Shown here: positions 42,975 through 51,757 of the stretch, in pieces | How the letters are laid out: every line of letters begins with the position of its first letter | Numbering within the stretch: the first letter of the stretch is position 1 | Assembly (NCBI RefSeq): GCF_034263275.1 | Contig: NZ_CP139559.1 | Coordinates: forward strand, 4,526,001-4,590,000 | Reading direction: 5' to 3' | DNA length: 64,000 nt | DNA from: Mucilaginibacter sp. cycad4 | GTDB lineage: Bacteria > Bacteroidota > Bacteroidia > Sphingobacteriales > Sphingobacteriaceae | Translations under genes and position numbers: made by a program | The notes under the pieces: model-generated | What the model saw: only the letters and a program-made list of their open reading frames with translations | Told to the model about the DNA's origin: nothing | Databases searched by the model: none

Positions 42975-45332
42975 TTAAAAAGTAGTATTCAACGATACCC
43001 CGTAAGTCCGTGGGTTGCCTAAGTGTGTTGCGCCGAAATCATAGGCATAATCAATATATTTTTTGTTGGCGATATTGCTTTCCCAGAAAAACAAGCCGAA
43101 CCTTTTAGTGCTTACACCTACCCTTGCATTAAACTTATTATAACCTTTTTGCTCAATCTGGTTAGCCAGGTCGAAATATTGATCGCCAAGGTAGCGCCAC
43201 TCCCCGCGGGCAATCAGCTTTGTTTTAAGCGGACCGCCCAGGTCATAGCCATATTGCAGGGCCAGCATACTGGTGATGTTAGGTGTATAAATTTGCTTGT
43301 TCCCTTTTAAATTCACTTCTTCACCATTGCTGCCAACTACTAAAGTGGTATAACGGGCGTGGGTATAACCAAAATTATAATCAAACTCCAGGCCTTTAAT
43401 TGGGGTAGCGTTAATTTCGGCCTCAATACCTTTGCTGCTTAGCTTGCCCGCATTTTTGGTAACGGTGATAGCATCGGGCAATATCAGGGTAGGCACCTGG
43501 GCGTCAGTAACGCGGGTATAAAACGCGGTTACATTTACACGGAGGCGATTATCTAAAAAGTCGTTTTTTGAACCAATCTCATAGTTGTTGCTGTACTCTG
43601 GTTTGAAAGAATAAAGCGGCGGAGATGAAGGATCAGAACCCAGTTCGGTAATGCCGCCCGCGCGGAAACCGCGACTGTAAGTAGCAAACAGGTTATTGTG
43701 TGCCGATACATGGTAAGCCAGGCTCACTTTAGGCGTAAAGGCTTTGTAATGTGCCGTTGACGAAGTATCCGAACGGGTAACCACCGACTCGCCGCCGTTT
43801 GGTAAAAATTCGCCCATTACGTTTTCCTTTTTATGCTCGTAATCATAACGCAAACCAGCAGTAATATCAAACTGCTCATTCACGGCATAAGTAGCCTGTC
43901 CGTAAACAGCGATGCCATAGTTCCGGTCGGTATTGGTATTGATACTGGTAAAATCAGTCATCGGCGAACCAACAGCGGCTGCGTCATCTCCAAAATAAGT
44001 GCCCTGCCTGTTTGGCGCATAGTGATAAAACCCATAAGTACCGGCTGCCCATTTCAGTTTTGAGGCAGATGAAGCCGGCGAGGTAAAGCGGAACTCCTGG
44101 ATAGTGGTCTTTACTTTATTCCATTTGCCGCCATAATTGTTTACGATAGATACGGCGTCAATAGGCGAAAAGTCGCCATCAATAGGTGTGGTATAGTAAC
44201 GATTGTTTACCTGGTAAGATGTTTGAGAGGTAAAATTAAAATCATTGCCGCTGTAATTGGCGGTTAATGACGATTGAAAAGTATTATCAACCATTTTGGT
44301 GGTAGCATTCTGGTTAACCTCAAAAGGATGACTTAAAGCATCGTCAGGCGAACCGGCTAAAGTGAACGCGCCGTTGTTGCGGTTGTTGTAGTTTTTTACA
44401 TTTAGGGTGAAAGCAAGCTTTGAAGTAGCCAAAAACTTCAGGTAATAGTTACCCAAAAAATAGTGCTGCTTATCAAAGTGGGTATTGTTAAAGGCATTGG
44501 TGTAAAAACCATTAAAGCCCGAATAGATTCCGGCTACGCCTAAATACAATTTATCTTTTACCAGAGGGGCTTTGATACCCAGGGTATAACGTTGCTGGTT
44601 ATAATTACCTACATCAACACCGGCAAAACCGCTCAGGGTATTTGATGGCTGTTTAGTGATCACATTGATAACGCCGCCTGTAGCATTACGGCCATAAAGC
44701 GTTCCCTGCGGGCCGCGAAGCACTTCTATCCTATCCACATCCAGCAGTTGAGGGATATAAGTGTCCAGGCCGTATTGGTTTACGCCATCGACATAGGTTG
44801 CAACGGCAGGGTCATATGATGTGGTGACAATACCGCGGATGCCGGTAACGGTACGCCCATCGCCGGGGGCTCCTGAATTTAAGTTAGGCACAATGGCGGT
44901 AAGGTCTTTCAGGTCCCAAAGCCTGTAATCCTGGATTTGTTTGGCCGAGAGCGTTGAAATGCTGAATGGCACGCGTTGTGCCTGTTCTTCGGTTTTTTGC
45001 GCTGATACCGTAACCTCATCCAACTGGTTGCTGGCATCATTCAACTGAATTGTTACCGGGCGGCTGGTACCGATCATATTTACCGGTATGTTTTTAGCCG
45101 CATAGCCAATAGCGCTGATGTGCAGGGTATATTTCCCGGCAGTTATATTTTTTAAAATAAACTTCCCGCTCCTGTCGGCACTGGTTTGGTAGTTGGTATT
45201 GAGCAGGTACACTGTAGCGCCCGCAACAGGCTGGCCCTTGCTATCGGTAACAGTGCCCGAAAAATCGCCCGTGGTTTGGCTCCGGGCCGAAAATGCAATA
45301 ATAAGGAGTAATAGAGTAAATAATTTACGCAT
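42975..45332 (-). CDS. TonB-dependent receptor with CarboxypepD-like regulatory domain
   Basis: A 785-residue outer-membrane transporter. Signal peptide LFTLLLLIIAFSARS, then a carboxypeptidase-regulatory-like domain (GTVTDSKGQPVAGATVYL, about residues 25-105), then a plug with VEVLRGPQGTLYGRNATGGVINVITKQPS, and a barrel ending in GVSLNTTF. The plug sequence GPQGTLYGRNATGG and the barrel region FATYSRGFRAGG resemble vitamin B12/siderophore-type receptors more than SusC. No SusD-like partner lies beside it. Substrate unknown. Confidence 0.9.
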   Translation of the reverse strand: MRKLFTLLLLIIAFSARSQTTGDFSGTVTDSKGQPVAGATVYLLNTNYQTSADRSGKFILKNITAGKYTLHISAIGYAAKNIPVNMIGTSRPVTIQLNDASNQLDEVTVSAQKTEEQAQRVPFSISTLSAKQIQDYRLWDLKDLTAIVPNLNSGAPGDGRTVTGIRGIVTTSYDPAVATYVDGVNQYGLDTYIPQLLDVDRIEVLRGPQGTLYGRNATGGVINVITKQPSNTLSGFAGVDVGNYNQQRYTLGIKAPLVKDKLYLGVAGIYSGFNGFYTNAFNNTHFDKQHYFLGNYYLKFLATSKLAFTLNVKNYNNRNNGAFTLAGSPDDALSHPFEVNQNATTKMVDNTFQSSLTANYSGNDFNFTSQTSYQVNNRYYTTPIDGDFSPIDAVSIVNNYGGKWNKVKTTIQEFRFTSPASSASKLKWAAGTYGFYHYAPNRQGTYFGDDAAAVGSPMTDFTSINTNTDRNYGIAVYGQATYAVNEQFDITAGLRYDYEHKKENVMGEFLPNGGESVVTRSDTSSTAHYKAFTPKVSLAYHVSAHNNLFATYSRGFRAGGITELGSDPSSPPLYSFKPEYSNNYEIGSKNDFLDNRLRVNVTAFYTRVTDAQVPTLILPDAITVTKNAGKLSSKGIEAEINATPIKGLEFDYNFGYTHARYTTLVVGSNGEEVNLKGNKQIYTPNITSMLALQYGYDLGGPLKTKLIARGEWRYLGDQYFDLANQIEQKGYNKFNARVGVSTKRFGLFFWESNIANKKYIDYAYDFGATHLGNPRTYGVSLNTTF

Positions 45333-45695
45333 AACATAGGTATAAATGTGTACAGATCACACATTGTAATCGATTGTCAATATTAGCAAATGACGAACAA
45401 TAAATAGTTACGGACACATAAATATTACTTAATTATGTAAAAAACATATTGTGCAATTGTAGTGACGCGCTCAGTGTTTGCGCGGTTATTCACATGTAAA
45501 AGCACGCCTCAACCGCGAGTTCTAAAACGGCTGATCATATTATGCCCGGGATAGCTCATCGAACTTAACCATGAAAATATCTATAAATCAAAAAAGGCCG
45601 CATCACCATGTGATACAGCCTCTCATATTTTCAAAGCAAAAACCTTTCAGCTTTCGCCTTTCCTTTAACCTAAAATATACTTTAACCTAAAAAGA
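45333..45695. other. Gene-free stretch between the TonB receptor and ahcY
   Basis: AT-rich receptor upstream region (45340-45470). No known riboswitch fold was recognised. The ahcY terminator lies at its far end. Confidence 0.45.
45590..45621 (-). terminator. ahcY terminator
   Basis: On the minus strand AGGCTGTATCAC / GTGATGCGGCCT stem followed by a T run. Confidence 0.75.
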
Positions 45696-47012
45696 TTAAT
45701 AACGGTAATACTCCGGTTTAAACGGACCTTCAACAGTTACGCCGATGTACTCAGCCTGATCCTGGTCAAGTACTTCCAGCTCAACACCAATTTTTGCAAG
45801 GTGCAGGCGGGCTACTTTTTCGTCCAGGTGTTTTGGCAGGGTGTAAACTTTGTTTTCGTAAGCCGCACCGTTTGTCCAAAGCTCTAATTGAGCTAAAGTT
45901 TGGTTGGTGAACGAGTTGCTCATTACAAAGCTTGGGTGACCGGTAGCGCAGCCTAAGTTAACCAAACGGCCTTCGGCTAACACAATAACGTCTTTGCCTT
46001 CAATGGTATATTTATCAACCTGTGGTTTAATCTCAACTTTGGTATTGCCATAAGTACCGTTTAACCAGGCCATGTCAATTTCATTATCAAAGTGACCTAT
46101 GTTACAAACGATAGCTTTATCTTTCAATGCACGAAAGTGCTGCTCGCGAACAATGTTTTTGTTGCCTGTAGCAGTAACCACGATATCAGCTTCAGTAATG
46201 GCAGTGCTTAGTTTTTTAACTTCAAAACCTTCCATTGCAGCCTGTAAAGCACAGATTGGGTCAATTTCGGTAACAATAACACGTACACCGGAGTTGCGTA
46301 ATGAATCTGCCGAACCTTTACCTACGTCGCCATACCCGCAAACAACAGCCACTTTACCGGCCATCATCACGTCGGTTGCACGGCGGATAGCGTCAACCAG
46401 TGACTCGCGGCAGCCATATTTGTTATCAAATTTTGATTTGGTAACCGAATCGTTAACGTTAATAGCAGGCATTGGCAGGGTTCCTGCTTTCACGCGCTCA
46501 TATAAGCGGTGTACACCGGTAGTAGTTTCTTCTGATAAACCTTTGATTGCAGCAACCAGCTCAGGGTATTTATCCAATACCATGTTGGTTAAATCACCGC
46601 CATCATCAAGGATCATGTTAAGCGGCTGGCGGTCTTCGCCAAAAAATAAAGTTTGTTCAATGCACCAGTCAAACTCTTCGGCATTCATGCCTTTCCAGGC
46701 ATAAACAGAAATACCGGCGGCGGCAATAGCGGCGGCAGCATGATCCTGGGTTGAGAATATATTACATGACGACCAGGTAACTTCGGCACCAAGCGCAATC
46801 AGGGTTTCAATTAAAACAGCGGTTTGGATGGTCATGTGCAAACAACCGGCAATCCTTGCGCCTTTAAGCGGCTGGCTCGGGCCGTACTCTTTACGTAAAG
46901 CCATTAGGCCAGGCATCTCAGCCTCAGCCAGTTCAATTTCCTTCCGGCCCCACTCTGCCAGCGACAGATCTTTTACTTTGTATTTAACGAATGCAGTTTC
47001 TACTGATGACAT
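45696..47012 (-). CDS. ahcY: Adenosylhomocysteinase (S-adenosylhomocysteine hydrolase)
   Basis: NAD-dependent hydrolysis of S-adenosylhomocysteine to adenosine and homocysteine, removing the inhibitor left by methyltransferases. The 438-residue protein has the substrate domain (GCLHMTIQTAVLIETL, SCNIFSTQDHAAAAI), the catalytic Lys/Asp region NVNDSVTKSKFDNKYGCRES, the NAD motif VVCGYGDVGKGSA, and the C-terminal NSFTNQTLAQLELW and EAEYIGV-like PFKPEYYRY end. Complete. Single gene between a promoter box and a terminator. Confidence 0.97.
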   Translation of the reverse strand: MSSVETAFVKYKVKDLSLAEWGRKEIELAEAEMPGLMALRKEYGPSQPLKGARIAGCLHMTIQTAVLIETLIALGAEVTWSSCNIFSTQDHAAAAIAAAGISVYAWKGMNAEEFDWCIEQTLFFGEDRQPLNMILDDGGDLTNMVLDKYPELVAAIKGLSEETTTGVHRLYERVKAGTLPMPAINVNDSVTKSKFDNKYGCRESLVDAIRRATDVMMAGKVAVVCGYGDVGKGSADSLRNSGVRVIVTEIDPICALQAAMEGFEVKKLSTAITEADIVVTATGNKNIVREQHFRALKDKAIVCNIGHFDNEIDMAWLNGTYGNTKVEIKPQVDKYTIEGKDVIVLAEGRLVNLGCATGHPSFVMSNSFTNQTLAQLELWTNGAAYENKVYTLPKHLDEKVARLHLAKIGVELEVLDQDQAEYIGVTVEGPFKPEYYRY

Positions 47013-47034
47013 ATCGATTTTATTTTTGAGAGTG

Positions 47035-47042
47035 CAAAGTTA
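47035..47042 (-). promoter_or_regulatory. Putative -7 promoter box of ahcY
   Basis: Minus-strand TAACTTTG fits TAnnTTTG, about 22 bp upstream of the ahcY ATG. Confidence 0.55.
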
Positions 47043-47129
47043 ACTTATATCCTTGTGAAAATGAAATGTTTGGTTTTCACTGACAAGAACGGGCAATTGT
47101 GCTATTTAGCAGCAAAACGTATAAGCTAT

Positions 47130-47513
47130 CTATGCCTGCAACTGCTTTTGCTTCTCCCCCTGCTGCATTGTCAGGTTGCCGTTATAAACTCCGCCATTTT
47201 CAACGGATAGGTTCTGGGTTTTAATATCGCCGGTTATACGGCCTGTAGCTTTTATTTCAAGGGAAGAGGTATTAATATCACCCATTACCCTGCCATAAAC
47301 AAATATTTCTTTGGTACTTATATTCCCCTTAACTTCTCCTTTTTCGCCCAGGATCAGGCCCTCATCAACTATTACATCACCGTTAACCAATCCGTCAATA
47401 CGTGCAAAAGCCGGGGCTTTCAGGTTGCCTTCTAATACACTGCCTTCACTAATGAGTGTTGATATTGCCTGCAAATCGAGCGCAACCTTATCTTTTTTGG
47501 AGAAAATAGCCAT
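47130..47513 (-). CDS. Bactofilin (polymer-forming cytoskeletal protein)
   Basis: A 127-residue beta-helix protein that self-assembles into filaments without nucleotide. The core holds repeated short strands: LISEGSVLEGNLKAPAFARIDGLVNGDV, EKGEVKGNISTKEIFVYGRVMGDI and KATGRITGDIKTQNLSVENGGVYNGNL. Flanks are short and charged. The next gene on the same strand is an M23 peptidase, a pair often linked in shape control. The word-repeat gap of 107 bp separates them. Confidence 0.9.
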   Translation of the reverse strand: MAIFSKKDKVALDLQAISTLISEGSVLEGNLKAPAFARIDGLVNGDVIVDEGLILGEKGEVKGNISTKEIFVYGRVMGDINTSSLEIKATGRITGDIKTQNLSVENGGVYNGNLTMQQGEKQKQLQA

Positions 47514-47523
47514 GTTTTTAAAG

Positions 47524-47618
47524 TCTTAAGTTCTAAGTCCGAAGTCGATAGTCTAAATCTGGCGTCATAATAAATCCGTGGTCAACTTCGACTCCGGACT
47601 TAAGACTTCCGACTCAGA
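47524..47618. repeat. Inverted word repeat AAGTCTTAAGTTCTAAGTCCGAAGTC
   Basis: AAGTCTTAAGTTC..AAGTCCGAAGTCGA on the left faces TCGACTCCGGACTTAAGACTT..GAACTTA on the right, in the gap between bactofilin and the M23 peptidase gene. Confidence 0.55.
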
Positions 47619-47620
47619 AC

Positions 47621-48487
47621 TTATTTATTCAGGGTTAAAAAATTTACCGGATTAATCGGTTTCCCGTTTTTACGTACTTCATAGTGCAGGTGTGCACCCG
47701 TTGAATGCCCGGTTGATCCCACCTTACCTATGTTATCGCCAACTGTAACCTCCTGCCCCACCTTTACTTCAATTTTTGAAAGGTGGCCGTACAGGGTCTC
47801 CAGGTTGTTGATGTGCTGAATCCTGACGCATTTACCATAACCACCGGCCCATCCTGCAAAAACAACTTTGCCGCTGGCCGTGCATTTTACTGCATCGCCG
47901 CGGTTACCTTTAAAATCAATACCAGGGTGAAACTCGGCATGCTCCGAATCAAAAGGATCGCTCCTGTAACCAAAAAATGAGGTAAACGAGCTGATCCTCG
48001 GGTAACCCATGGGCGTAAACGCAATGGTACTTGTTAAATGTTTAAGGTAGTCATCATACAGGCTGTAAGCCTCGGTATCGGGTAGTTTTACACCTTCTCT
48101 GTTGCCATCGCCCCCTGTACCTTTTACAGTAAAACCTTTAAGGCCGCGCCTTTTCAAATACTCGTTTATAGTTTTAAGTTTAACCTCGATAGATTGAATG
48201 TACGACTGGGCAGTACCCTGGGTATTTACCTCTGCTTTAACCACCGGCATGGTGCCTTTAAGTTTAGTTATCTGCGCCTGTAACTGCTGGTTTTCGGCCT
48301 CCTGCGCAGCGTTTTCACGATGCAGGTAAAATACCAAACCACCAAGTGCCGCAACAACAGCTGCTATGCTCCACGCATAATGTTTAAGCCTGTTAAGGTG
48401 CTTGGTTTTTATTTGTAATGATTTAGTATGCTGTTGATTTTTGTTGATGATAACAACAGTGCTAATATCAGATGTTTTAGGTTTCAT
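47621..48487 (-). CDS. M23-family (LytM) peptidoglycan endopeptidase, membrane-anchored
   Basis: A 288-residue zinc metallopeptidase, probably cutting peptide cross-links in the periplasm. One N-terminal span (YAWSIAAVVAALGGLVFYL) follows a basic cytoplasmic tail; a coiled coil comes next (about 70-100). The M23 domain has the first zinc ligands in HPGIDFKG and the catalytic/third ligand in GAHLHYEVRKNG. The start at 48487 (MKPKTSDI) is chosen; the frame runs further upstream. It precedes the bactofilin gene on the same strand, suggesting a shared role in cell shape. Confidence 0.9.
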   Translation of the reverse strand: MKPKTSDISTVVIINKNQQHTKSLQIKTKHLNRLKHYAWSIAAVVAALGGLVFYLHRENAAQEAENQQLQAQITKLKGTMPVVKAEVNTQGTAQSYIQSIEVKLKTINEYLKRRGLKGFTVKGTGGDGNREGVKLPDTEAYSLYDDYLKHLTSTIAFTPMGYPRISSFTSFFGYRSDPFDSEHAEFHPGIDFKGNRGDAVKCTASGKVVFAGWAGGYGKCVRIQHINNLETLYGHLSKIEVKVGQEVTVGDNIGKVGSTGHSTGAHLHYEVRKNGKPINPVNFLTLNK

Positions 48488-48685
48488 CAAATTCAAATAA
48501 GTTAGGGTACGCAAGTTAAAAATTACTGTTAATAAAACAATATTAAATGTATGTAAACAGGTTATCAATGAAATAGCCTTCTACGTTAATCGTCAACCAA
48601 TTGTTATTATTCAGTTTTTATAAACGTAAACCAAGTATCATTTCTTATTTTTGTAACACTGATTTTATTGTAAAGCAAAAAAGAA

Positions 48686-49099
48686 ATGATGTATCCGGAA
48701 TATTTAGTGGCCCCGATGCGGGAAGATCTGACCAGGGTTGGTTTTGAAGAATTAAAAGATGCCGATGCTGTAAAAAGCGCTATTGAAAGCGAAGGTACAG
48801 TATTTGTAATGGTTAACTCGGTATGTGGCTGTGCTGCGGCAAACGCACGCCCGGCTGCTAAAATTGCCGCTGCAAACGGCAAACATCCTGATAAGCTGGT
48901 AACCGTTTTTGCAGGCATGGAAAAAGAAGCTGTTGATACTGCGCGTAATTATATGCTGCCTTACCCGCCATCATCACCTGCTATGGCACTGTTTAAAGAT
49001 GGTAAACTGGTGCATATGATTGAGCGCTACCAGATAGAAGGCCGCCCGGCACAAATGATTGCCGACAACCTGATTGACGCATTTGAACAATACTGCTAA
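48686..49099 (+). CDS. Bacilliredoxin (BrxA/BrxB, YphP/YqiW family)
   Basis: A 137-residue thioredoxin-fold protein with the active-site CGC (C47-G48-C49, in VNSVCGCAAANARP), which removes bacillithiol-type mixed disulfides in organisms that make bacillithiol; some Bacteroidota do. The N-terminus YPEYLVAPMREDLTRVGF and the end HMIERYQIEGRPAQMIADNL match the family. Either of the two initial Met codons could start. Single gene. Confidence 0.93.
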   Translation: MMYPEYLVAPMREDLTRVGFEELKDADAVKSAIESEGTVFVMVNSVCGCAAANARPAAKIAAANGKHPDKLVTVFAGMEKEAVDTARNYMLPYPPSSPAMALFKDGKLVHMIERYQIEGRPAQMIADNLIDAFEQYC

Positions 49100-49257
49100 T
49101 TTGAGCCGAAGGCGAAAGCCTGAAGCTGAAAAAGAGCGGAAGGCGGAAAGCCTGAAGCTAAAAAACAAAAAGAGTTGAAGGATTTTCTTCAGCTCTTTTT
49201 GTTTTTATAACAAATCGAAAATTCGATATCCAAAATCAGATTAATGGCATTGTGCTG

Positions 49258-49827
49258 CTATTTATCATCGCTGCTTTTGTCGTCGTCCTTTTCATCATGT
49301 TCGTCTTCATCGTCAAAATCATCGAAGTTGCCCATGTCTTCGTCATCCTCGTTAAATTCGCCGAAAAAGCGGTCTTCATCAAACATCAGCTCTTCCATCT
49401 TTTCCTGCTCGGGTGTGCTGGTATCAAAGCGGATGGCCCAGTTATCCGGAATATCATAGCTTTTATCAAATCCCCTGATCCACTCCACAAAAACAAGGCG
49501 AAACTCTTCTACCTTTTCCCTCATCAACTGCACATAGTCCTCTTCATTAATTTTCACCATTGATGCAAAAGATACGGCATTAAACATATCCTGCACTGCC
49601 AGTTTAATGAGCACAGCATTTTGCATCCGCAGCGAATATAAGCTGCCGCCTTCGGCACCAGCTATTTTTGCCTGGATGAGGGCGGCATTGCTGCACATCT
49701 GTATCGCCAGGTGTTCTTTCATGCTGTCTTCTTTTAATGATTCGGCAATCACATCTGCCAGGTCAAATAATTCCTGCGATTTTTGGTATACCGGGAGCTT
49801 TTCAAACTTTTCGAGTCTACGGGCCAT
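49258..49827 (-). CDS. Helical protein with acidic disordered tail, unknown function
   Basis: A 189-residue protein. The first 120 residues are helical (RRLEKFEKLPVYQKSQELFDLADVIAESL, then AALIQAKIAGAEGGSLYSLRMQNAVL), like small four-helix-bundle proteins found in many Bacteroidota and in rRNA intervening sequences. The last 40 residues are nearly all Asp/Glu/Lys (FDDEDEHDEKDDDKS), a disordered acidic tail. No function assigned. It is divergent from purD by about 80 bp. Confidence 0.65.
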   Translation of the reverse strand: MARRLEKFEKLPVYQKSQELFDLADVIAESLKEDSMKEHLAIQMCSNAALIQAKIAGAEGGSLYSLRMQNAVLIKLAVQDMFNAVSFASMVKINEEDYVQLMREKVEEFRLVFVEWIRGFDKSYDIPDNWAIRFDTSTPEQEKMEELMFDEDRFFGEFNEDDEDMGNFDDFDDEDEHDEKDDDKSSDDK

Positions 49828-49893
49828 GGGGTAAATTTACTACTTATAACACAAGTAGCCTCATATATAGTATTAAAGGCTTGTTAAAAAAAC

Positions 49894-49901
49894 TATCTTT
49901 G
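49894..49901 (+). promoter_or_regulatory. Putative -7 promoter box of purD
   Basis: TATCTTTG fits TAnnTTTG and ends only 4 bp before the purD ATG, so transcription would begin at or next to the start codon. Confidence 0.5.
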
Positions 49902-49905
49902 CCGC

Positions 49906-51180
49906 ATGAACATCCTGATTCTTGGTTCGGGCGGAAGGGAAAGTGCCTTCGCCTGGAAAATAGCCCAAAGCGCTCATTGCGAAAAACTTTTTATTGCCCC
50001 CGGCAATGCCGGTACCACCCAGTACGGTACAAACGTAAATATTAAGGTTACCGATTTTGAAGGCATTAAAGCGCTTGTTTTAAAAGAGGATATCAACCTG
50101 GTATTGGTTGGCCCCGAAGAGCCGCTGGTAAAGGGCGTTCATGATTTTTTCCTGGCCGACGAGCAATTGAAAAATATCCCGGTTGTCGGTCCGCAGCAGG
50201 AAGGTGCCCAGTTAGAGGGCAGTAAAGATTTCTCCAAACAGTTTATGGAGAAGCATAATATCCCAACTGCTGCTTACAAAACTTTCACCAAAGATACCCT
50301 GCAGGATGGCCTTACTTATTTAGCTACAGCCGGCTTACCGGTGGTGCTGAAAGCCGACGGACTCGCAGCCGGCAAAGGCGTACTGATCTGCCTTACTTTA
50401 GAGGAAGCACAAACCGAGCTTACCGCCATGCTGGCCGATGCCAAATTTGGCGAAGCAAGCTCTCGCGTAGTTGTTGAGCAATTTTTAACAGGCATTGAGC
50501 TATCGGTTTTTGTAATGACCGATGGTAACAGCTATAAAATTTTACCTGAAGCAAAAGATTATAAACGTATTGGCGAGGGTGATACAGGTTTAAATACCGG
50601 TGGTATGGGTTCAATATCTCCGGTACCATTTGCCGATGCTGCTTATATGAAAAAGGTAGAGGACCGCGTAATTATCCCTACTATTGAAGGCTTAAAGAAA
50701 GATGGCGTCCCTTATAAAGGCTTCATTTTTATTGGCCTGATGAACAGCAACGGCGAGCCATGGGTAATTGAATACAACTGCCGCATGGGCGACCCTGAAA
50801 CGGAAAGCGTAATGCGCCGCATAGATTCAGACTTTGTTGATCTGCTGTCAGGCGTTGCCGAAGGGAACCTGAACGAAAAAGAAATCATCATCAGCCCTAA
50901 AACTGCCGCCACTGTAGTAATGGTGGCCGGCGGATATCCCGGTGAATACCTGAAGAATAAAGTGATCACCGGTACCGAAAACGTGCGCGATTCTATCGTG
51001 TTCCACGCAGGTACTGCTATGAATGGCAATGACGTAATAACTACAGGCGGACGTGTGCTGGCTATCACCACCGTACAGGATGATATATTCAGCGCCCTGC
51101 AACAGGCTACTGCCGATGCAAGCCGGATTTATTATGACGGTATGTATTTTAGGAAAGATATAGGATTTGATTTGCTTTAA
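49906..51180 (+). CDS. purD: Phosphoribosylamine-glycine ligase (GAR synthetase)
   Basis: Second step of purine synthesis, joining glycine to phosphoribosylamine with ATP. The 424-residue ATP-grasp enzyme starts MNILILGSGGRESAFAWK, the conserved N-terminus, and contains LVLVGPEEPLVKGV, SKQFMEKHNIPTA, VLKADGLAAGKGVL (ATP site), VEQFLTGIELSVF, GMGSISPVPF and EYNCRMGDPETESV (metal ligands). The -7 box sits only 4 bp upstream, so its mRNA may be leaderless. Confidence 0.97.
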   Translation: MNILILGSGGRESAFAWKIAQSAHCEKLFIAPGNAGTTQYGTNVNIKVTDFEGIKALVLKEDINLVLVGPEEPLVKGVHDFFLADEQLKNIPVVGPQQEGAQLEGSKDFSKQFMEKHNIPTAAYKTFTKDTLQDGLTYLATAGLPVVLKADGLAAGKGVLICLTLEEAQTELTAMLADAKFGEASSRVVVEQFLTGIELSVFVMTDGNSYKILPEAKDYKRIGEGDTGLNTGGMGSISPVPFADAAYMKKVEDRVIIPTIEGLKKDGVPYKGFIFIGLMNSNGEPWVIEYNCRMGDPETESVMRRIDSDFVDLLSGVAEGNLNEKEIIISPKTAATVVMVAGGYPGEYLKNKVITGTENVRDSIVFHAGTAMNGNDVITTGGRVLAITTVQDDIFSALQQATADASRIYYDGMYFRKDIGFDLL

Positions 51181-51218
51181 GAAGTCATTGGGTCATTGGT
51201 CATTTAGTCATTTTTCTG

Positions 51219-51256
51219 AACCAGGATTTTTTGGATTTATGGATTCTCCGGATGTA
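51219..51256. repeat. CTGAACCAGGATT repeat, left part, split from 53031-53077 by later insertions
   Basis: CTGAACCAGGATTTTTTGGATTTATGGATT is the mirror image of AAATCCGG..TTTAATCCTGGTTCAG at 53031-53077. The same pair of words is seen at 30340-30452. Confidence 0.55.
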
Positions 51257-51355
51257 CAGGTGAATAGTCAAACTTAATGTTCCCTGAAAGCTATATGTTA
51301 TAAACTCTCAGGGAACTGTCTTGTCCTGAAATGAGTTTACACAAAAATAAACTAC

Positions 51356-51757
51356 ATGGAAAAGATCATTATTGATGGAAAAGGACATTATTCACTTGAA
51401 TTTAAGCATTCAGTTATCAAAGAGTATTTGGCTGGCAGTGTTAGTCAAAAGGCGTTGTTGAGGAAATATGATATCAAGATACATAGTGGCATAACGCGTT
51501 GGATGCAGAAGTTAGGTTATGCAGAAGTTTCGGAAAAAGACAGATATTTGTCATCAGTAAAACCACTATCCTTGCCCGCAAAGAAGCCCCATAAAGATCC
51601 GCCTACAGGTGCCTTGTCGCAAGAACAACAACGCATCAAAGAACTCGAACGTCAGCTTGAAGATGAGCAGCTTCGCAGTGAAATGTACAAGCGTATGATC
51701 GAGATTGCTGAACGTGATCTTAATATTCCTATCCGAAAAAAGTCGGATACCAAGTGA
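51356..51757 (+). CDS. IS3-family OrfA (helix-turn-helix DNA-binding part)
   Basis: A 133-residue protein with the N-terminal HTH HYSLEFKHSVIKEYLAGS..QKALLRKYDIKI that binds the element ends, a basic linker, and a C-terminal leucine-rich coiled coil (QEQQRIKELERQLEDEQLRSEM). Near the end the slippery heptamer A-AAA-AAG at 51736-51742 lets ribosomes shift by -1 into orfB, making the active OrfAB transposase. Stop at 51755-51757. Confidence 0.9.
   Translation: MEKIIIDGKGHYSLEFKHSVIKEYLAGSVSQKALLRKYDIKIHSGITRWMQKLGYAEVSEKDRYLSSVKPLSLPAKKPHKDPPTGALSQEQQRIKELERQLEDEQLRSEMYKRMIEIAERDLNIPIRKKSDTK
51736..51742 (+). promoter_or_regulatory. -1 programmed frameshift site (A AAA AAG) of the IS3 element
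   Basis: Slippery heptamer in the orfA zero frame (CGA AAA AAG), 12 bp before the orfA stop. After slipping, the frame reads directly into orfB. Confidence 0.75.

Noticed and set aside
45333..45470. Possible cobalamin riboswitch before the large TonB receptor
   Set aside because: No B12-box or matching fold could be seen in this AT-rich stretch.
47013..47034. SAH riboswitch upstream of ahcY
   Set aside because: The leader after the -7 box is only about 20 nt, too short for such a structure.
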